Source: Bradyrhizobium arachidis
Lineage (GTDB): Bacteria > Pseudomonadota > Alphaproteobacteria > Rhizobiales > Xanthobacteraceae
Length of the DNA: 64,000 nucleotides
NCBI RefSeq assembly: GCF_024758505.1
Contig: NZ_CP077970.1
Location: 2,418,001 to 2,482,000 of the forward strand
Reading direction: 5' to 3'
The notes under the pieces: generated by a model
What the model saw: only the letters and a program-made list of their open reading frames with translations
What the model was told of the DNA's origin: nothing
Databases searched by the model: none
Made by a program: the position numbers and the translations under genes
Shown: in pieces, positions 34,706 to 42,865 of the stretch
Layout: every line of letters begins with the position of its first letter
Position numbering within the stretch: the stretch's first letter is position 1

Positions 34706-34819
34706 GCTCTCTCTTTCCCTAGTCGGACGGGATTTGCCCGGGTCGAAAATGAGCGCCGTATCTATCGCAATCGTCGTGGCATTACAAATACAAGAATGTT
34801 TCGTATTTGTTCTCTCGGC

Positions 34820-35089
34820 GCTTCTATTCCGACGCGGCCGGTGAAGCCGTCGGATGGTTACCTCGCGCCGGGCATCGCCAACGCATACTTCGGCTACCAG
34901 GTGTGGCTCTTTCCCGGCGAGCAGCGCAGATTTGCGCTGCTCGGAATCCGCGGCCAGATGATCGCGGTGGACCCGGCATCGAAGCTGATCATGGTGCACA
35001 CCGCGGTGCGTCAGAAGCCGTCGGACCCGGCCTCGTTCTCCGAGCCGCTCGCGCTGTGGTTCGCCGTGCTCGCCCAGCTTGGGAAGTAG
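34820..35089 (+). pseudogene. C-terminal remnant of a serine beta-lactamase-fold hydrolase
   Basis: An open frame of 89 codons ends at TAG. Its protein from about residue 10 (GYLAPGIANAYFGYQVWLFPGEQRRFALLG, then GQMIAVDPASKLIMVHTAVRQ) matches the C-terminal end of class C beta-lactamase-related hydrolases and 6-aminohexanoate hydrolases, where the GxxxVDPxxxLVMVHTA block closes the fold. The upstream DNA is the divergent start of the reductase gene, so the catalytic N-terminal two-thirds (SxxK, YxN) is missing. No start codon or ribosome site is convincing. Confidence 0.75.
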
Positions 35090-35115
35090 GGGCGGCGCGG
35101 CGGTATGAGAGGCGC

Positions 35116-36336
35116 TCAGGAATTCACGTGCACGAAATCGCGTAGCAGCGGATAGATCTCGTTATTCCAGCGCTTGCCCGAGAACACACCGTAATGGCCG
35201 ACGCCGGCCTGCATGTGGTGCACCCTGCGATAGGCGCGCACGCCGGTGCAGAGGTCCTGGGCTGCGAGGGTCTGGCCGATCGAGCAGATGTCGTCCTTCT
35301 CGCCCTCGACCGTCATCAGCCCCATGCGGCTGACGGCGCGCGTGTTCACGGGGCGGCCGCGATGCATCAGCTTGCCCTGCGGCAAAAGATGCTCCTGGAA
35401 AACGTCGCGCACCGTCTCGATGTAGAACTCCGCGGGCAGGTCCATCACCGCAAAATATTCGTCGTAGAAATTCTTGATGGTCGCGGCCTTCTCCTTCTCG
35501 CCCTTGGCGATGTGGTTGGCGAGATCGAGATGCTGCTTGATGTGCCGCTCGAGGTTCATCGAGACGAAGGCGGTGAGCTGGACGAAGCCCGGATAAACTT
35601 TCCGGAACGCGCCGCGGCACTGCACCGGCACGTAGTTGATCAGATTGCGCTCGAACCATTCGATCGGCTTGCTCTTGGCGAAGTCGTTGACCTTGGTCGG
35701 CGCTACGCGCGTGTCGATCGGTCCTGCCATCAGCGTCAGCGTGGCGGGGCGCGAGGGATGGTTGTCCTCGCACATGATCGCGGCGGCGGCGAGGGCCGAG
35801 ACCGACGGCTGGCAGATCGCGACCATGTGCGGCCGCGGACCCAACTGTCCGAGGAAGTCGATCAGGTGCTCGGTATAGTCGTCGAGCCCGAAGCGGCCCT
35901 CCTTGCGGGGAATGTCGCGCGGATTGTGCCAGTCGGTGATGTAGACGTCGTGGTCCTGGAGCAGCGTCTTCACCGTGCCGCGCAAGAGCGTCGCGAAATG
36001 GCCGGACATCGGCGCCACCAGCAGCATGCGCGGCTGCTCGGCCGCATCGTCCTTTTTGAAATGCAGCAGCGAGCCGAAGGGCGTGGCGTAGGCGATCTCC
36101 TCCCGGACGCCGACCTCGCGATTTCCCACCATGACGCTGTCGATGCCATAGGCCGGGCGGTCATAGGTGATGGTGGAGCGCGAGATCAGCTCTAGCGCAG
36201 CCGACAGCCGCCCGACGAGAGCATGCGACGTCCCCTGGGGCACCAGATTGAGGTATCTGAGGGCAGACGAAGCCCCCGCCCGCCATGGCTCCGTCAGATC
36301 CATGTGGTTCTGAAAGGCCTGATAGTACATCGACAT
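35116..36336 (-). CDS. phaZ: intracellular polyhydroxyalkanoate depolymerase
   Basis: A 406-residue cytosolic enzyme that releases hydroxybutyrate from PHA granules. It matches PhaZ: MSMYYQAFQNHMDLTEPWRA, HDVYITDWHNPRDIPRKEGRFGLDDY, and the lipase-box position HMVAICQPSVSALAA, in which Cys175 replaces the usual Ser nucleophile as in Ralstonia PhaZ1. The C-terminus carries HHMQAGVGHYGVFSGKRW, with a likely catalytic His. Start candidates are ATG at 36336 or 36339 and GTG at 36354; I use 36336. It is divergent from the GST gene, with no PHA synthase nearby. Confidence 0.92.
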   Translation of the reverse strand: MSMYYQAFQNHMDLTEPWRAGASSALRYLNLVPQGTSHALVGRLSAALELISRSTITYDRPAYGIDSVMVGNREVGVREEIAYATPFGSLLHFKKDDAAEQPRMLLVAPMSGHFATLLRGTVKTLLQDHDVYITDWHNPRDIPRKEGRFGLDDYTEHLIDFLGQLGPRPHMVAICQPSVSALAAAAIMCEDNHPSRPATLTLMAGPIDTRVAPTKVNDFAKSKPIEWFERNLINYVPVQCRGAFRKVYPGFVQLTAFVSMNLERHIKQHLDLANHIAKGEKEKAATIKNFYDEYFAVMDLPAEFYIETVRDVFQEHLLPQGKLMHRGRPVNTRAVSRMGLMTVEGEKDDICSIGQTLAAQDLCTGVRAYRRVHHMQAGVGHYGVFSGKRWNNEIYPLLRDFVHVNS

Positions 36337-36514
36337 CATTACTGAAACGCCCACCCTGACCCCAGACCATCATGCAATATCGACGCCAGATTCGAGTCAA
36401 TTCGCCCTGAAAACTGGCATGTCGCTTGCTGTGGAATACGGGGAAGCACGAACTTTGGGCACCGCGCATAACGGGACGGCGGCATCAGGAATTCAGGCGC
36501 AAGGGAAAGGCCAT

Positions 36515-37171
36515 ATGGCGAAAGCGACACTGACCATCAGCAGCAAGAACTACTCGTCCTGGTCGCTGCGTGGCTGGCTGCTGACGAAGTTTTCCGGGCT
36601 CGAATTCGACGAGGTCGTGACCGCGCCGGATGATGCGTCCGCGCGCGCGGAAATCCTCCTGCTGTCGTCCTCGATCCTGGTGCCGTGTCTACGGCACGAC
36701 GGCGCGATCGTGTGGGATACGCTGGCGATCGCCGAATATCTCAACGAGGTGATGCCGGACGCTGGGCTATTGCCGGCCGATCGTATCCAGCGCGCCCATT
36801 GCCGTTCGATCTGCGGCGAAATCCATTCCGGCTTCACCACGCTGCGCGCCTCGCTGCCGGTCAACCTCAAGGGATACTTCCCCGGCTTCAAGATCTGGTC
36901 GCGCGCCCAGGCCGACATCGACCGGGTCTGGGCCATCTGGCGCGACTGTCTGGAAAAATCCGGCGGGCCCTTCCTGTTCGGCGCGGGGCGGACCATGGCG
37001 GATGCGATGTACGCGCCCGTCGTCACGCGCTTCGTGACCTATGACGTGAAGCTGGAGCCGCGGCTGAAGGCCTATGCCGATACCATCATGGGCATGGCCG
37101 AGATGCGAGAATGGATCGAGGCGGCCAAGGCGGAGCCGGCCGAGATCGAGGAGCTCGAGGTCGAATATTAG
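36515..37171 (+). CDS. glutathione S-transferase family protein
   Basis: A 218-residue cytosolic protein beginning at the ATG at 36515 behind GGGAAAGG. The N-terminal thioredoxin-like domain starts LTISSKNYSSWSLRGWLLTKFSGLEFDEV and has a likely catalytic Ser/Tyr in the SSW region; the LVPCLRHDGAIVWDTLAIAEYL strand-helix pair carries the glutathione-binding DTLA site. The helical C-terminal domain covers residues about 95-215 (LFGAGRTMADAMYAPVVTRF). It resembles the group of GSTs with an N-terminal NYSSWS. Substrate unknown. It is divergent from phaZ, spaced 178 bp. Confidence 0.87.
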   Translation: MAKATLTISSKNYSSWSLRGWLLTKFSGLEFDEVVTAPDDASARAEILLLSSSILVPCLRHDGAIVWDTLAIAEYLNEVMPDAGLLPADRIQRAHCRSICGEIHSGFTTLRASLPVNLKGYFPGFKIWSRAQADIDRVWAIWRDCLEKSGGPFLFGAGRTMADAMYAPVVTRFVTYDVKLEPRLKAYADTIMGMAEMREWIEAAKAEPAEIEELEVEY

Positions 37172-37485
37172 GCAGCGCTCGCGCGGGCCTGCCCGTTTCA
37201 GCGGCGAGGCCTACGAGCAGCATTTGCCCAAGTTGCGGCCAGTCATAACACGAGAGCTGTGATCGCCGCCGTCGGCACCGCGGCGATGATGCATCGCGCC
37301 ATGACAGGATTTCTATGACACGCCAGCGGCTTCGCCGCGCACCTCGCGTGCGTTCGCTGCGTTGCAGCGCCAATGGCGCGATTCTCGCATAGCACAATTG
37401 GCTGCGAACGCGACCGACGGACGCTGCCGAAAGTTTGGACGCCGACGCTCGCGGATCGCTGGAAGCTTAAGGAGTGGAGGCCGTC
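37172..37485. other. 314-bp intergenic region, no gene recognised
   Basis: Nothing on either strand looks coding with a good start. The 3' end carries GGAGTGGAGG, the ribosome site of the next cupin gene. A local palindrome-like segment, CGGCTTCGCCG, occurs near 37329. No terminator with a T-run is seen for the GST gene. Confidence 0.45.
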
Positions 37486-37920
37486 ATGAACCAGCACACT
37501 GACGTCAAGAAGTTCTCCCACGTCAAACCCGGCGACACCGACTACAGGGGCGGGGGACTGCGCGACTTTTTCCTCTATCGCGATCTCGGCATTGCCGATG
37601 CCACCGGCGGGCAGGTGATCTGCCATCTCGTCAAGGCCAATCCCGACTGTCCGCCCGAGGACGGCACCGGCTGGCATCGCCATGATTGCGAATTCCAGAT
37701 CGTGGTGATGCTGAAGGGCTGGGCGCGCTTCATGTACGAGGACAAGCCGACGCTGGTGAAGGCCGGCGACGTCGTGCACCAGCGGCCGGGCATCGTGCAC
37801 TACCTCTACGACTACTCGCCCGACATGGAATACATGGAGATCGTCAGCCCCGCCGACTTCAAGACCGTCGACATGCCGCCCGCCACCGACAAGGTGCCGC
37901 CGGTGACGCCGTGGTCGTGA
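37486..37920 (+). CDS. cupin-domain protein
   Basis: A 144-residue single-domain cupin starting behind GGAGTGGAGG. It shows GTGWHRHDCEFQIVVMLKGWARF as motif 1 (HRH and a Glu), and GDVVHQRPGIVHYLYDYSPD as motif 2, with intact metal-ligand spacing. It differs clearly from the cupins at 4203 and 29964 and is probably soluble. No substrate is assigned. It is a single-gene unit, with a doubtful tiny frame 14 bp downstream. Confidence 0.83.
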   Translation: MNQHTDVKKFSHVKPGDTDYRGGGLRDFFLYRDLGIADATGGQVICHLVKANPDCPPEDGTGWHRHDCEFQIVVMLKGWARFMYEDKPTLVKAGDVVHQRPGIVHYLYDYSPDMEYMEIVSPADFKTVDMPPATDKVPPVTPWS

Positions 37921-37934
37921 GGGAGGGGCAATCG

Positions 37935-38072
37935 ATGTCGTCCCCGGAAGAATTAACTTTTGTCATCGGCCGCGGGCTGCGCCTGCTCACCCTGTTCCTT
38001 GATATGGTACGCGCAATACGCGCGACGCCGATATCTAGCCGTGAACAGGTGAGTACGGGCCGTCACCGCTGA
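37935..38072 (+). CDS. possible 45-residue hypothetical protein
   Basis: A short frame starts at ATG behind a strong GGGAGGGG and ends at TGA at 38070-38072, just as a palindrome begins. Residues 10-27 (GRGLRLLTLFLDMVRAIRA) could form an amphipathic helix. No family is recognised. It may be an unannotated peptide translated from the cupin transcript, or chance. Confidence 0.3.
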   Translation: MSSPEELTFVIGRGLRLLTLFLDMVRAIRATPISSREQVSTGRHR

Positions 38073-38106
38073 TTCGGACGCGGTTCGTTCCAGCCGCGTT
38101 CCGAAT
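38072..38106. repeat. palindromic element
   Basis: ATTCGGACGCGG and CCGCGTTCCGAAT form a near-perfect stem of 12-13 bp around a 10-base loop, one base short of perfect. It follows the stop of the tiny frame and is not followed by a strong T-run. It may be a small interspersed palindrome or a weak terminator. Confidence 0.5.
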
Positions 38107-38157
38107 CTTAAGAGCGCGTTTGCCTCCGTCGCATTTTGAGACAGGATGCGTGTCCCT

Positions 38158-38379
38158 TCAGGCCACGCCCTGCTTCACACGCGGCAGCCGCCAGCCGATC
38201 ACGGTCGCTTCGACCGCGATGCCTGCCTCGCTGTTCTGCCAGCGCCCTGCGACATAGCGGCAGGCGAACGGCAGTTGATATGTTCCGCTGTGATCCTCGC
38301 AAAGCACCTCGACCGGCAGGCCAGGCGGCGGCTCTCCTTCGCCATTGAATTCCGCCAGACGTCTTTCGCGCGTCGCCAT
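38158..38379 (-). CDS. small hypothetical protein
   Basis: A 73-residue soluble protein behind GGGGAG, 10 bp upstream of its ATG. The sequence is Arg-rich at the start (MATRERRLAEFNGEG), then PVEVLCEDHSGTYQLPFACRYV, and ends VIGWRLPRVKQGVA. The even, coding-like codon pattern and the ribosome site support it, but I know no family. Two Cys with an intervening His are present. It lies alone between a palindromic element and the divergent coiled-coil gene. Confidence 0.55.
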   Translation of the reverse strand: MATRERRLAEFNGEGEPPPGLPVEVLCEDHSGTYQLPFACRYVAGRWQNSEAGIAVEATVIGWRLPRVKQGVA

Positions 38380-38567
38380 TCCAAAAGTCTCCCCTAAAAA
38401 ATCGCGGCGAGTGCCCAGTTCTCCGCGTCAAGTCTCAGGTCATCGTTATTGTTCCCGTCCCGGGGAACACACCAACCACATCGCGAGAATGCGGTGCCAG
38501 TATGGTATCGTCGGTGCGACGCGCGACATCAGCGCAATTTGCCGTGATCGATTCTCGAGGGAACTGC

Positions 38568-38948
38568 ATGCCGGGACGGACCATTGCCGCCATTTGTTTC
38601 ACGACTTTTCTGATTGGAACATTTTCAACCGCCCCGCTGCGCGCGCAGGACGTTCCCGGCATCGAGATCTGCACCGTCGAGAAGACCTGGGAGCGGCGCA
38701 CGAGCTGCCTGCAGAGCAATGTCGACTTCCTCCAGAAGACGATCACCAAGCTCAACCTCGACCATCAGCAGAAGATCGATGCCGCCAATCGCCAGATTGA
38801 CGCGTTGAAGGCGGCCGTGGCCGGATTGCAGAAGGTGGTCACCGATCTCCAGACCGCGCAGGCGAAGACGGCGGAAGATCTGAAGAAGAAGGCCGACGCA
38901 CCGCCGGCCAAGGATGCGCAACCGGCGGCGAAGGAAGGAACGAAATAG
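38568..38948 (+). CDS. exported coiled-coil hypothetical protein
   Basis: A 126-residue protein starting behind GAGGGA; an upstream in-frame ATG at 38502 lacks a site. A signal peptide (ICFTTFLIGTFSTAPLRAQ) is followed by two Cys in EICTVEKTWERRTSCL that could form a disulfide. Residues about 45-100 give heptad-like helices (QQKIDAANRQIDALKAAVAGLQKVVTDL). The tail is Lys/Ala/Pro-rich. It is probably periplasmic and of unknown function. It converges with the enolase-superfamily gene (19 bp). Confidence 0.65.
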   Translation: MPGRTIAAICFTTFLIGTFSTAPLRAQDVPGIEICTVEKTWERRTSCLQSNVDFLQKTITKLNLDHQQKIDAANRQIDALKAAVAGLQKVVTDLQTAQAKTAEDLKKKADAPPAKDAQPAAKEGTK

Positions 38949-38967
38949 CCGCGCCGGCGTACCGCGA

Positions 38968-40071
38968 TCACGCGATGCGATAACGCTCCATGACGTTCCG
39001 ATCCGGCTCGTAGCCGAGCCCCGGGCCTGTCGGCACGGCGACGTGGCCGGTCGCATCGACATCGGCACGGCCGCCCCACAGGCAAGCTTCGCGCTTGAGA
39101 TAGAACATCTCGACCAGTCCCTCCTTGCGCAGCGCCAATAGATGCAGTGTGGCGAGCAGCCCCGGACCGAAATAGGGCGAATGAGGAACGATGTTGACGC
39201 CGAGCTCGTCGGCAATCGTCACGACCTTCAGGAATTCCGTGATACCGCCGACCTTGATGACCGACGGCTGCGCATGGCTCACCGCACCCGCGGTCAACAT
39301 CTGGCGGAACTGATAGGCCGTGCAGGCATTCTCGCCGGCAGCGATGTCCAGGCCGCCCCTGGTCCGCACGTCGGCGAGCGTTGCGAAATCTTCCGGAGGC
39401 CACACCGGTTCTTCCAGAAACATCGGCTGCGCGTCACGGCATTCCGCAGCGAACGCGATTGCCTGCGCGCCGCTGAGCGGACAGTTCATGTCGACCATCA
39501 GCGGAATGCCGGGACCGATCGCCTCGCGTGCCGCAAACACCGCGGCGGATGTAGTCTCGTGCAGCTTGATCGCGCCATAGCCAAGGCCGAGCGCCTTCTT
39601 GCATTCGGCGGCGATGTTTTCGGGGGAGCCGATGCGCAGCAGGCTCGCATAGGCGGGAATAGCGGCGCGTCGGGCTTTTCCGATCAGGCGATGCACCGGC
39701 AGGCCCGCGATCTTCGCGGCCAAATCCCAGAGTGCGATGTCCAGTCCGGAGATCGCGAACATCGTGATGCCGTAGCGGCCGAACAGGTGCAGGTTGCGCT
39801 GGATCTGCTCCATGACGGCTGGAATGCCCGCTGCATCCGGAACCTCGAGCCCGCGTGCCTGCGGCGCGATCATCTCCTCGACGGCCGTGCGGGTGGTGCG
39901 AGGAGAGACATAGGCGAAGGCATCGCCCCAGCCGGTAAGCCCGGCGTCGGTCGAAACCTCGACCAGCACCATGTCGAGGGCCGTGATGGCCGCTGCGCCC
40001 TGGCGGAAGCTGGCAACGCCGGCGTCATAGGGGATGCTGATATGATGCGCCCGGACATCGGTGATTTTCAT
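38968..40071 (-). CDS. mandelate racemase/muconate lactonizing enzyme family protein
   Basis: A 367-residue enolase-superfamily enzyme behind GGAGGA. The N-terminal capping domain begins MKITDVRAHHISIPY. The TIM-barrel has LMVDMNCPLS (Asp ligand), MFLEEPVWPPED (Glu ligand) and the DIAAGENACTAYQF strand (Glu ligand), with GAIKLHE and IKVGGITEF providing base-type residues. These enzymes racemise, dehydrate or lactonise acid sugars and related carboxylates. The exact reaction is not predictable. A divergent AraC/GyrI-type regulator starts 183 bp away, and an SMP-30 lactonase and GMC oxidoreductase lie downstream of that regulator, hinting at sugar-acid or carboxylate metabolism. Confidence 0.9.
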   Translation of the reverse strand: MKITDVRAHHISIPYDAGVASFRQGAAAITALDMVLVEVSTDAGLTGWGDAFAYVSPRTTRTAVEEMIAPQARGLEVPDAAGIPAVMEQIQRNLHLFGRYGITMFAISGLDIALWDLAAKIAGLPVHRLIGKARRAAIPAYASLLRIGSPENIAAECKKALGLGYGAIKLHETTSAAVFAAREAIGPGIPLMVDMNCPLSGAQAIAFAAECRDAQPMFLEEPVWPPEDFATLADVRTRGGLDIAAGENACTAYQFRQMLTAGAVSHAQPSVIKVGGITEFLKVVTIADELGVNIVPHSPYFGPGLLATLHLLALRKEGLVEMFYLKREACLWGGRADVDATGHVAVPTGPGLGYEPDRNVMERYRIA

Positions 40072-40254
40072 GGCGTGGGTTCCTCCGTGCTTTCTTCCGA
40101 GCGGTTCGAGGTCCATCCGGCAGTCTAGGCCGGAAGGCCGCGGCGTTGCCAGTGGCGGTTCCTCCGCTATCCTTTGCGTGTGACCGCAACGCCGATCAAG
40201 CGAAGCCTGGGCCAAGCGTCCATCCTGGCCGCGCTTCGACATGAGAGCTTTGTC

Positions 40255-41088
40255 ATGAATCCGGCCCAGAAGGCGCTCTGGTATATCGAAAGCCATCTCG
40301 CCGAGCCGATGACGCTCGACGAGATCGCCGAGATCGGCGGCGTCTCGCGCTTCCACATGGTGCGCGCTTTCGCCGCGGCGACCGGACTTCCTGTCATGCG
40401 CTACCTGCGCGCGCGTCGCCTCACCGAGTCCGCGCGTGCGCTCGCAGCCGGCGCGCCCGACATCCTCACGCTGGCGCTGGATGCGGACTATGGCTCCCAC
40501 GAAGCATTCACCCGCGCGTTCCGCGACCATTTTGGCATGACGCCGGAAGCGGTGAGGGCGGCGACGTGCGCCAGCAAACTCAACCTTCAGGAGCCGATCC
40601 TCATGGACTCCACGATGACAGACAATCTTGCCGCACCGCGTTTCGAGACTGCCAAGGCCCTTCTCGTCGCAGGCATCGGCGAGCGCATCTCCTGCGACAA
40701 CGGCGCCGTCATTCCGGGCCTGTGGCACCGCTTCCACCAGGAAGTTGCCGACATTCCCGCGCGCGTCGGAGGCGTCGCCTACGGCGTCTGCTGCAACGGC
40801 GACGATGCCGGTAATTTCGACTACATCGCAGGCGTCGAGGTTGCTGACTATTCCGACCTGCCGCGCCGCTTCGCCCGCATCCGCATCCCCGAGCAGCGCT
40901 ACGCGGTGTTCACCCACCGCGACCACGTCGCCTCGATCCGCCGTACCGTCAACACGATCTGGAATCACTGGCTACCGGCGTCCGGCCTCAAGGCAGCGGA
41001 CGCGCCCAACTTCGAGCGCTACGACGAGAATTTCGATCCCCGGACCGGCAATGGCGGTTTTGAGATCTGGGTGCCGGTGAAGGAGTAG
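40255..41088 (+). CDS. AraC-family regulator with GyrI-like effector domain
   Basis: A 277-residue regulator. I start at the ATG at 40255 (MNPAQKALWYIESHLAEPMTLDEIAE), behind GAGAG. The first 105 residues hold the AraC/Rob-type HTH pair (LDEIAEIGGVSRFHMVRAFAAATG and ILTLALDADYGSHEAFTRAFRDHFG). Residues about 125-277 form a GyrI-like small-molecule-binding domain (VAGIGERISCD, GGVAYGVCCNGDDAGNFDYIAGVEV, RIPEQRYAVFTH). This Rob/SoxS-like order, HTH first, often governs stress or efflux genes. Its target may be the divergent enolase-superfamily gene, by position only. Confidence 0.88.
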   Translation: MNPAQKALWYIESHLAEPMTLDEIAEIGGVSRFHMVRAFAAATGLPVMRYLRARRLTESARALAAGAPDILTLALDADYGSHEAFTRAFRDHFGMTPEAVRAATCASKLNLQEPILMDSTMTDNLAAPRFETAKALLVAGIGERISCDNGAVIPGLWHRFHQEVADIPARVGGVAYGVCCNGDDAGNFDYIAGVEVADYSDLPRRFARIRIPEQRYAVFTHRDHVASIRRTVNTIWNHWLPASGLKAADAPNFERYDENFDPRTGNGGFEIWVPVKE

Positions 41089-41223
41089 CCGCGCAACGCA
41101 GCAATGCGCCCGTTTGCTTGGCAAGCGGGACCTACTTTGCCATAACCACACGCAAATCTTGCGTGCGGGGCCGGCGCCGGACTTCCCGTGCAAGGCATAA
41201 CAAGCAGCCGGGAGGTCCAAGAC

Positions 41224-42150
41224 ATGTCCAACGTTCGCGTTCTCGCCACTGACCTCGAGTTTCCCGAAGGCCCCGTGGTGATGCCGGACGGCTCGGTCGT
41301 GCTGGTGGAAATCCGCGGCCAGCGCCTCACGCGGGTCTATCCCGACGGCCGCAAGGAAATCGTGGCCAAGGTCCCGGGCGGTCCGAACGGCGCGGCGCTC
41401 GGCCCCGACGGCAAGATGTATGTCTGCAACAATGGCGGCTTCTCCTGGATCCCGACCGGCAAGATGATCATGCCGGGGCCGCAGCCGGACGACTATCTCG
41501 GCGGCTCGATTCAGCGCGTCGATTTGCAATCGGGCAAGTTAGAGACCGTCGTCAGCAAATGCGGCGAGCATGCGCTGCGCGGACCGAACGACCTGGTGTT
41601 CGACAAGCACGGCGGCCTCTGGTTCTCCGAGCTCGGCAAGCGCCGCGCCCGCGAGATGGACGTCGGCGGTATCTACTATGTGAAGCCGGGCATGAAGGAG
41701 ATCGTCGAGATCGTGCACGGCGTGCTGCCGGCGAACGGCATTGGCCTGTCGCCGGACGAGTCCACCGTCTATATCGGCGAGACGCCGACCGCGCGGCTGT
41801 GGGCCTACGAGCTCTCCGCGCCCGGCACGCTGAAGCCGCGCGAGGTGATCTATCGTGGCGAACGCGGAAAGCCGATCGCGGGCCTCGGCGGCTACCAGAT
41901 GTTCGACTCACTCGCGGTCGAGGCAGGCGGCAATGTCTGCGTCGCGACCCTCGTCACCGGCTGCATCTCGGTGATCGCGCCTGACGGCAGACTGGTGGAG
42001 CAGGTGCCGACCGGCGACCGCGTCACCACCAACATTGCCTTCGGCGGCCCCGAGCTGAAGACTGCCTACATCACACTGTCGGGTAAGGGCGAGCTGATCG
42101 CCATGGACTGGCCGCGCAGCGGATTGCCGTTGAACTTCTTGAACAAGTGA
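41224..42150 (+). CDS. SMP-30/gluconolactonase/LRE family protein
   Basis: A 308-residue soluble lactonase-like six-bladed propeller behind GGGAGG. It opens with ATDLEFPEGPVVMPDGSVVLVEIRGQRL (metal-ligand Glu in FPEGP) and continues RGPNDLVFDKHGGLWFSELG (ligand Asn/Asp) and VLPANGIGLSPDESTVYIGETPTARLW (ligand Asn and Asp). It hydrolyses lactones or phosphotriester-like substrates; the natural substrate is uncertain. The downstream GNAT gene follows after a palindromic repeat that may terminate transcription. Confidence 0.9.
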   Translation: MSNVRVLATDLEFPEGPVVMPDGSVVLVEIRGQRLTRVYPDGRKEIVAKVPGGPNGAALGPDGKMYVCNNGGFSWIPTGKMIMPGPQPDDYLGGSIQRVDLQSGKLETVVSKCGEHALRGPNDLVFDKHGGLWFSELGKRRAREMDVGGIYYVKPGMKEIVEIVHGVLPANGIGLSPDESTVYIGETPTARLWAYELSAPGTLKPREVIYRGERGKPIAGLGGYQMFDSLAVEAGGNVCVATLVTGCISVIAPDGRLVEQVPTGDRVTTNIAFGGPELKTAYITLSGKGELIAMDWPRSGLPLNFLNK

Positions 42151-42157
42151 GACAAGC

Positions 42158-42237
42158 CGTCATTGCGAGCGAAGCGAAGCAATCCAGGAATGCGTCCGCG
42201 GAAATAGTCTGGATTGCTTCGCTTCGCTCGCAAAGAC
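42158..42237. repeat. palindromic REP-like element
   Basis: Two perfect 25-bp arms, TTGCGAGCGAAGCGAAGCAA... at 42163-42187 and its complement at 42209-42233, surround a 21-bp spacer. The same family recurs at 46122-46201 with longer arms. This is a common mobile-looking palindrome in Bradyrhizobiaceae and probably folds into a long hairpin in RNA. Confidence 0.8.
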
Positions 42238-42255
42238 GCAAGGAGAGACTTCAAA

Positions 42256-42849
42256 ATGCCCTGGCCTGATCCAGTCACCCTGCGTGGAGGACATGCGCGT
42301 CTCGAGCCGCTGTCGCATCAGCACTTGGACGGGCTGACGGACGCCGTGAAGGACGGCGAGCTGCACAAGCTCTGGTACACCGCCATCCCGACGGCCGAAA
42401 ACATGACGAAGGAGATCGACCGCCGCCTCGGCCTGCAGAAGTCGGGTTCGATGCTGCCCTTCACCGTGTTCGACGCCGACGGCCAGATCGCCGGCATGAC
42501 CACTTACATGAACATCGACGCCGGCAACCGCCGCGTCGAGATCGGCTCGACCTGGTATGCGAAGCGAGTGCAGCGCTCGCCGCTCAACACGCAGTGCAAG
42601 CTGCTCTTGCTCACGCACGCTTTCGAGACGCTGAACTGCATCGCCGTCGAATTCCGCACCCATTTCTTCAACCATCAGAGCCGCCGCGCGATCGAGCGGT
42701 TAGGGGCGAAGCAGGACGGCGTTTTGCGCAGCCACCAGGTCGCGCCGAATGGCACGCTGCGTGATACCGTCGTCTACAGCATCACCGCGGCCGAATGGCC
42801 GACGGTGAAGGCGCATTTGACCTATCAGCTCAACGACAAGCCGCGCTGA
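42256..42849 (+). CDS. GNAT-family N-acetyltransferase
   Basis: A 197-residue protein behind AAGGAGAG. It fits the RimJ/RimL-like group: the N-terminus VTLRGGHARLEPLSHQHLDGL, a central beta-strand GQIAGMTTYMNIDAGNRRVEIGSTWY, and the acetyl-CoA-binding region LLLTHAFETLNCIAVEFRTHFFNHQSRRAIERLGAKQDGVLR. The latter is typical of enzymes that acetylate N-terminal residues of proteins or small amines. Substrate unknown. It lies 16 bp upstream of the GMC oxidoreductase and is probably co-transcribed. Confidence 0.88.
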   Translation: MPWPDPVTLRGGHARLEPLSHQHLDGLTDAVKDGELHKLWYTAIPTAENMTKEIDRRLGLQKSGSMLPFTVFDADGQIAGMTTYMNIDAGNRRVEIGSTWYAKRVQRSPLNTQCKLLLLTHAFETLNCIAVEFRTHFFNHQSRRAIERLGAKQDGVLRSHQVAPNGTLRDTVVYSITAAEWPTVKAHLTYQLNDKPR

Positions 42850-42865
42850 GGGGGCTCGAGGCAAG

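Noticed and set aside
33911..34819. N-terminal extension of the beta-lactamase-like frame
   Set aside because: It is antisense to the reductase gene and only the last 90 residues match the hydrolase fold.
40072..40968. N-terminal extension of the enolase-superfamily frame
   Set aside because: The added 299 residues are opposite the AraC gene; the real start at 40071 has a GGAGGA site and the family N-terminus.
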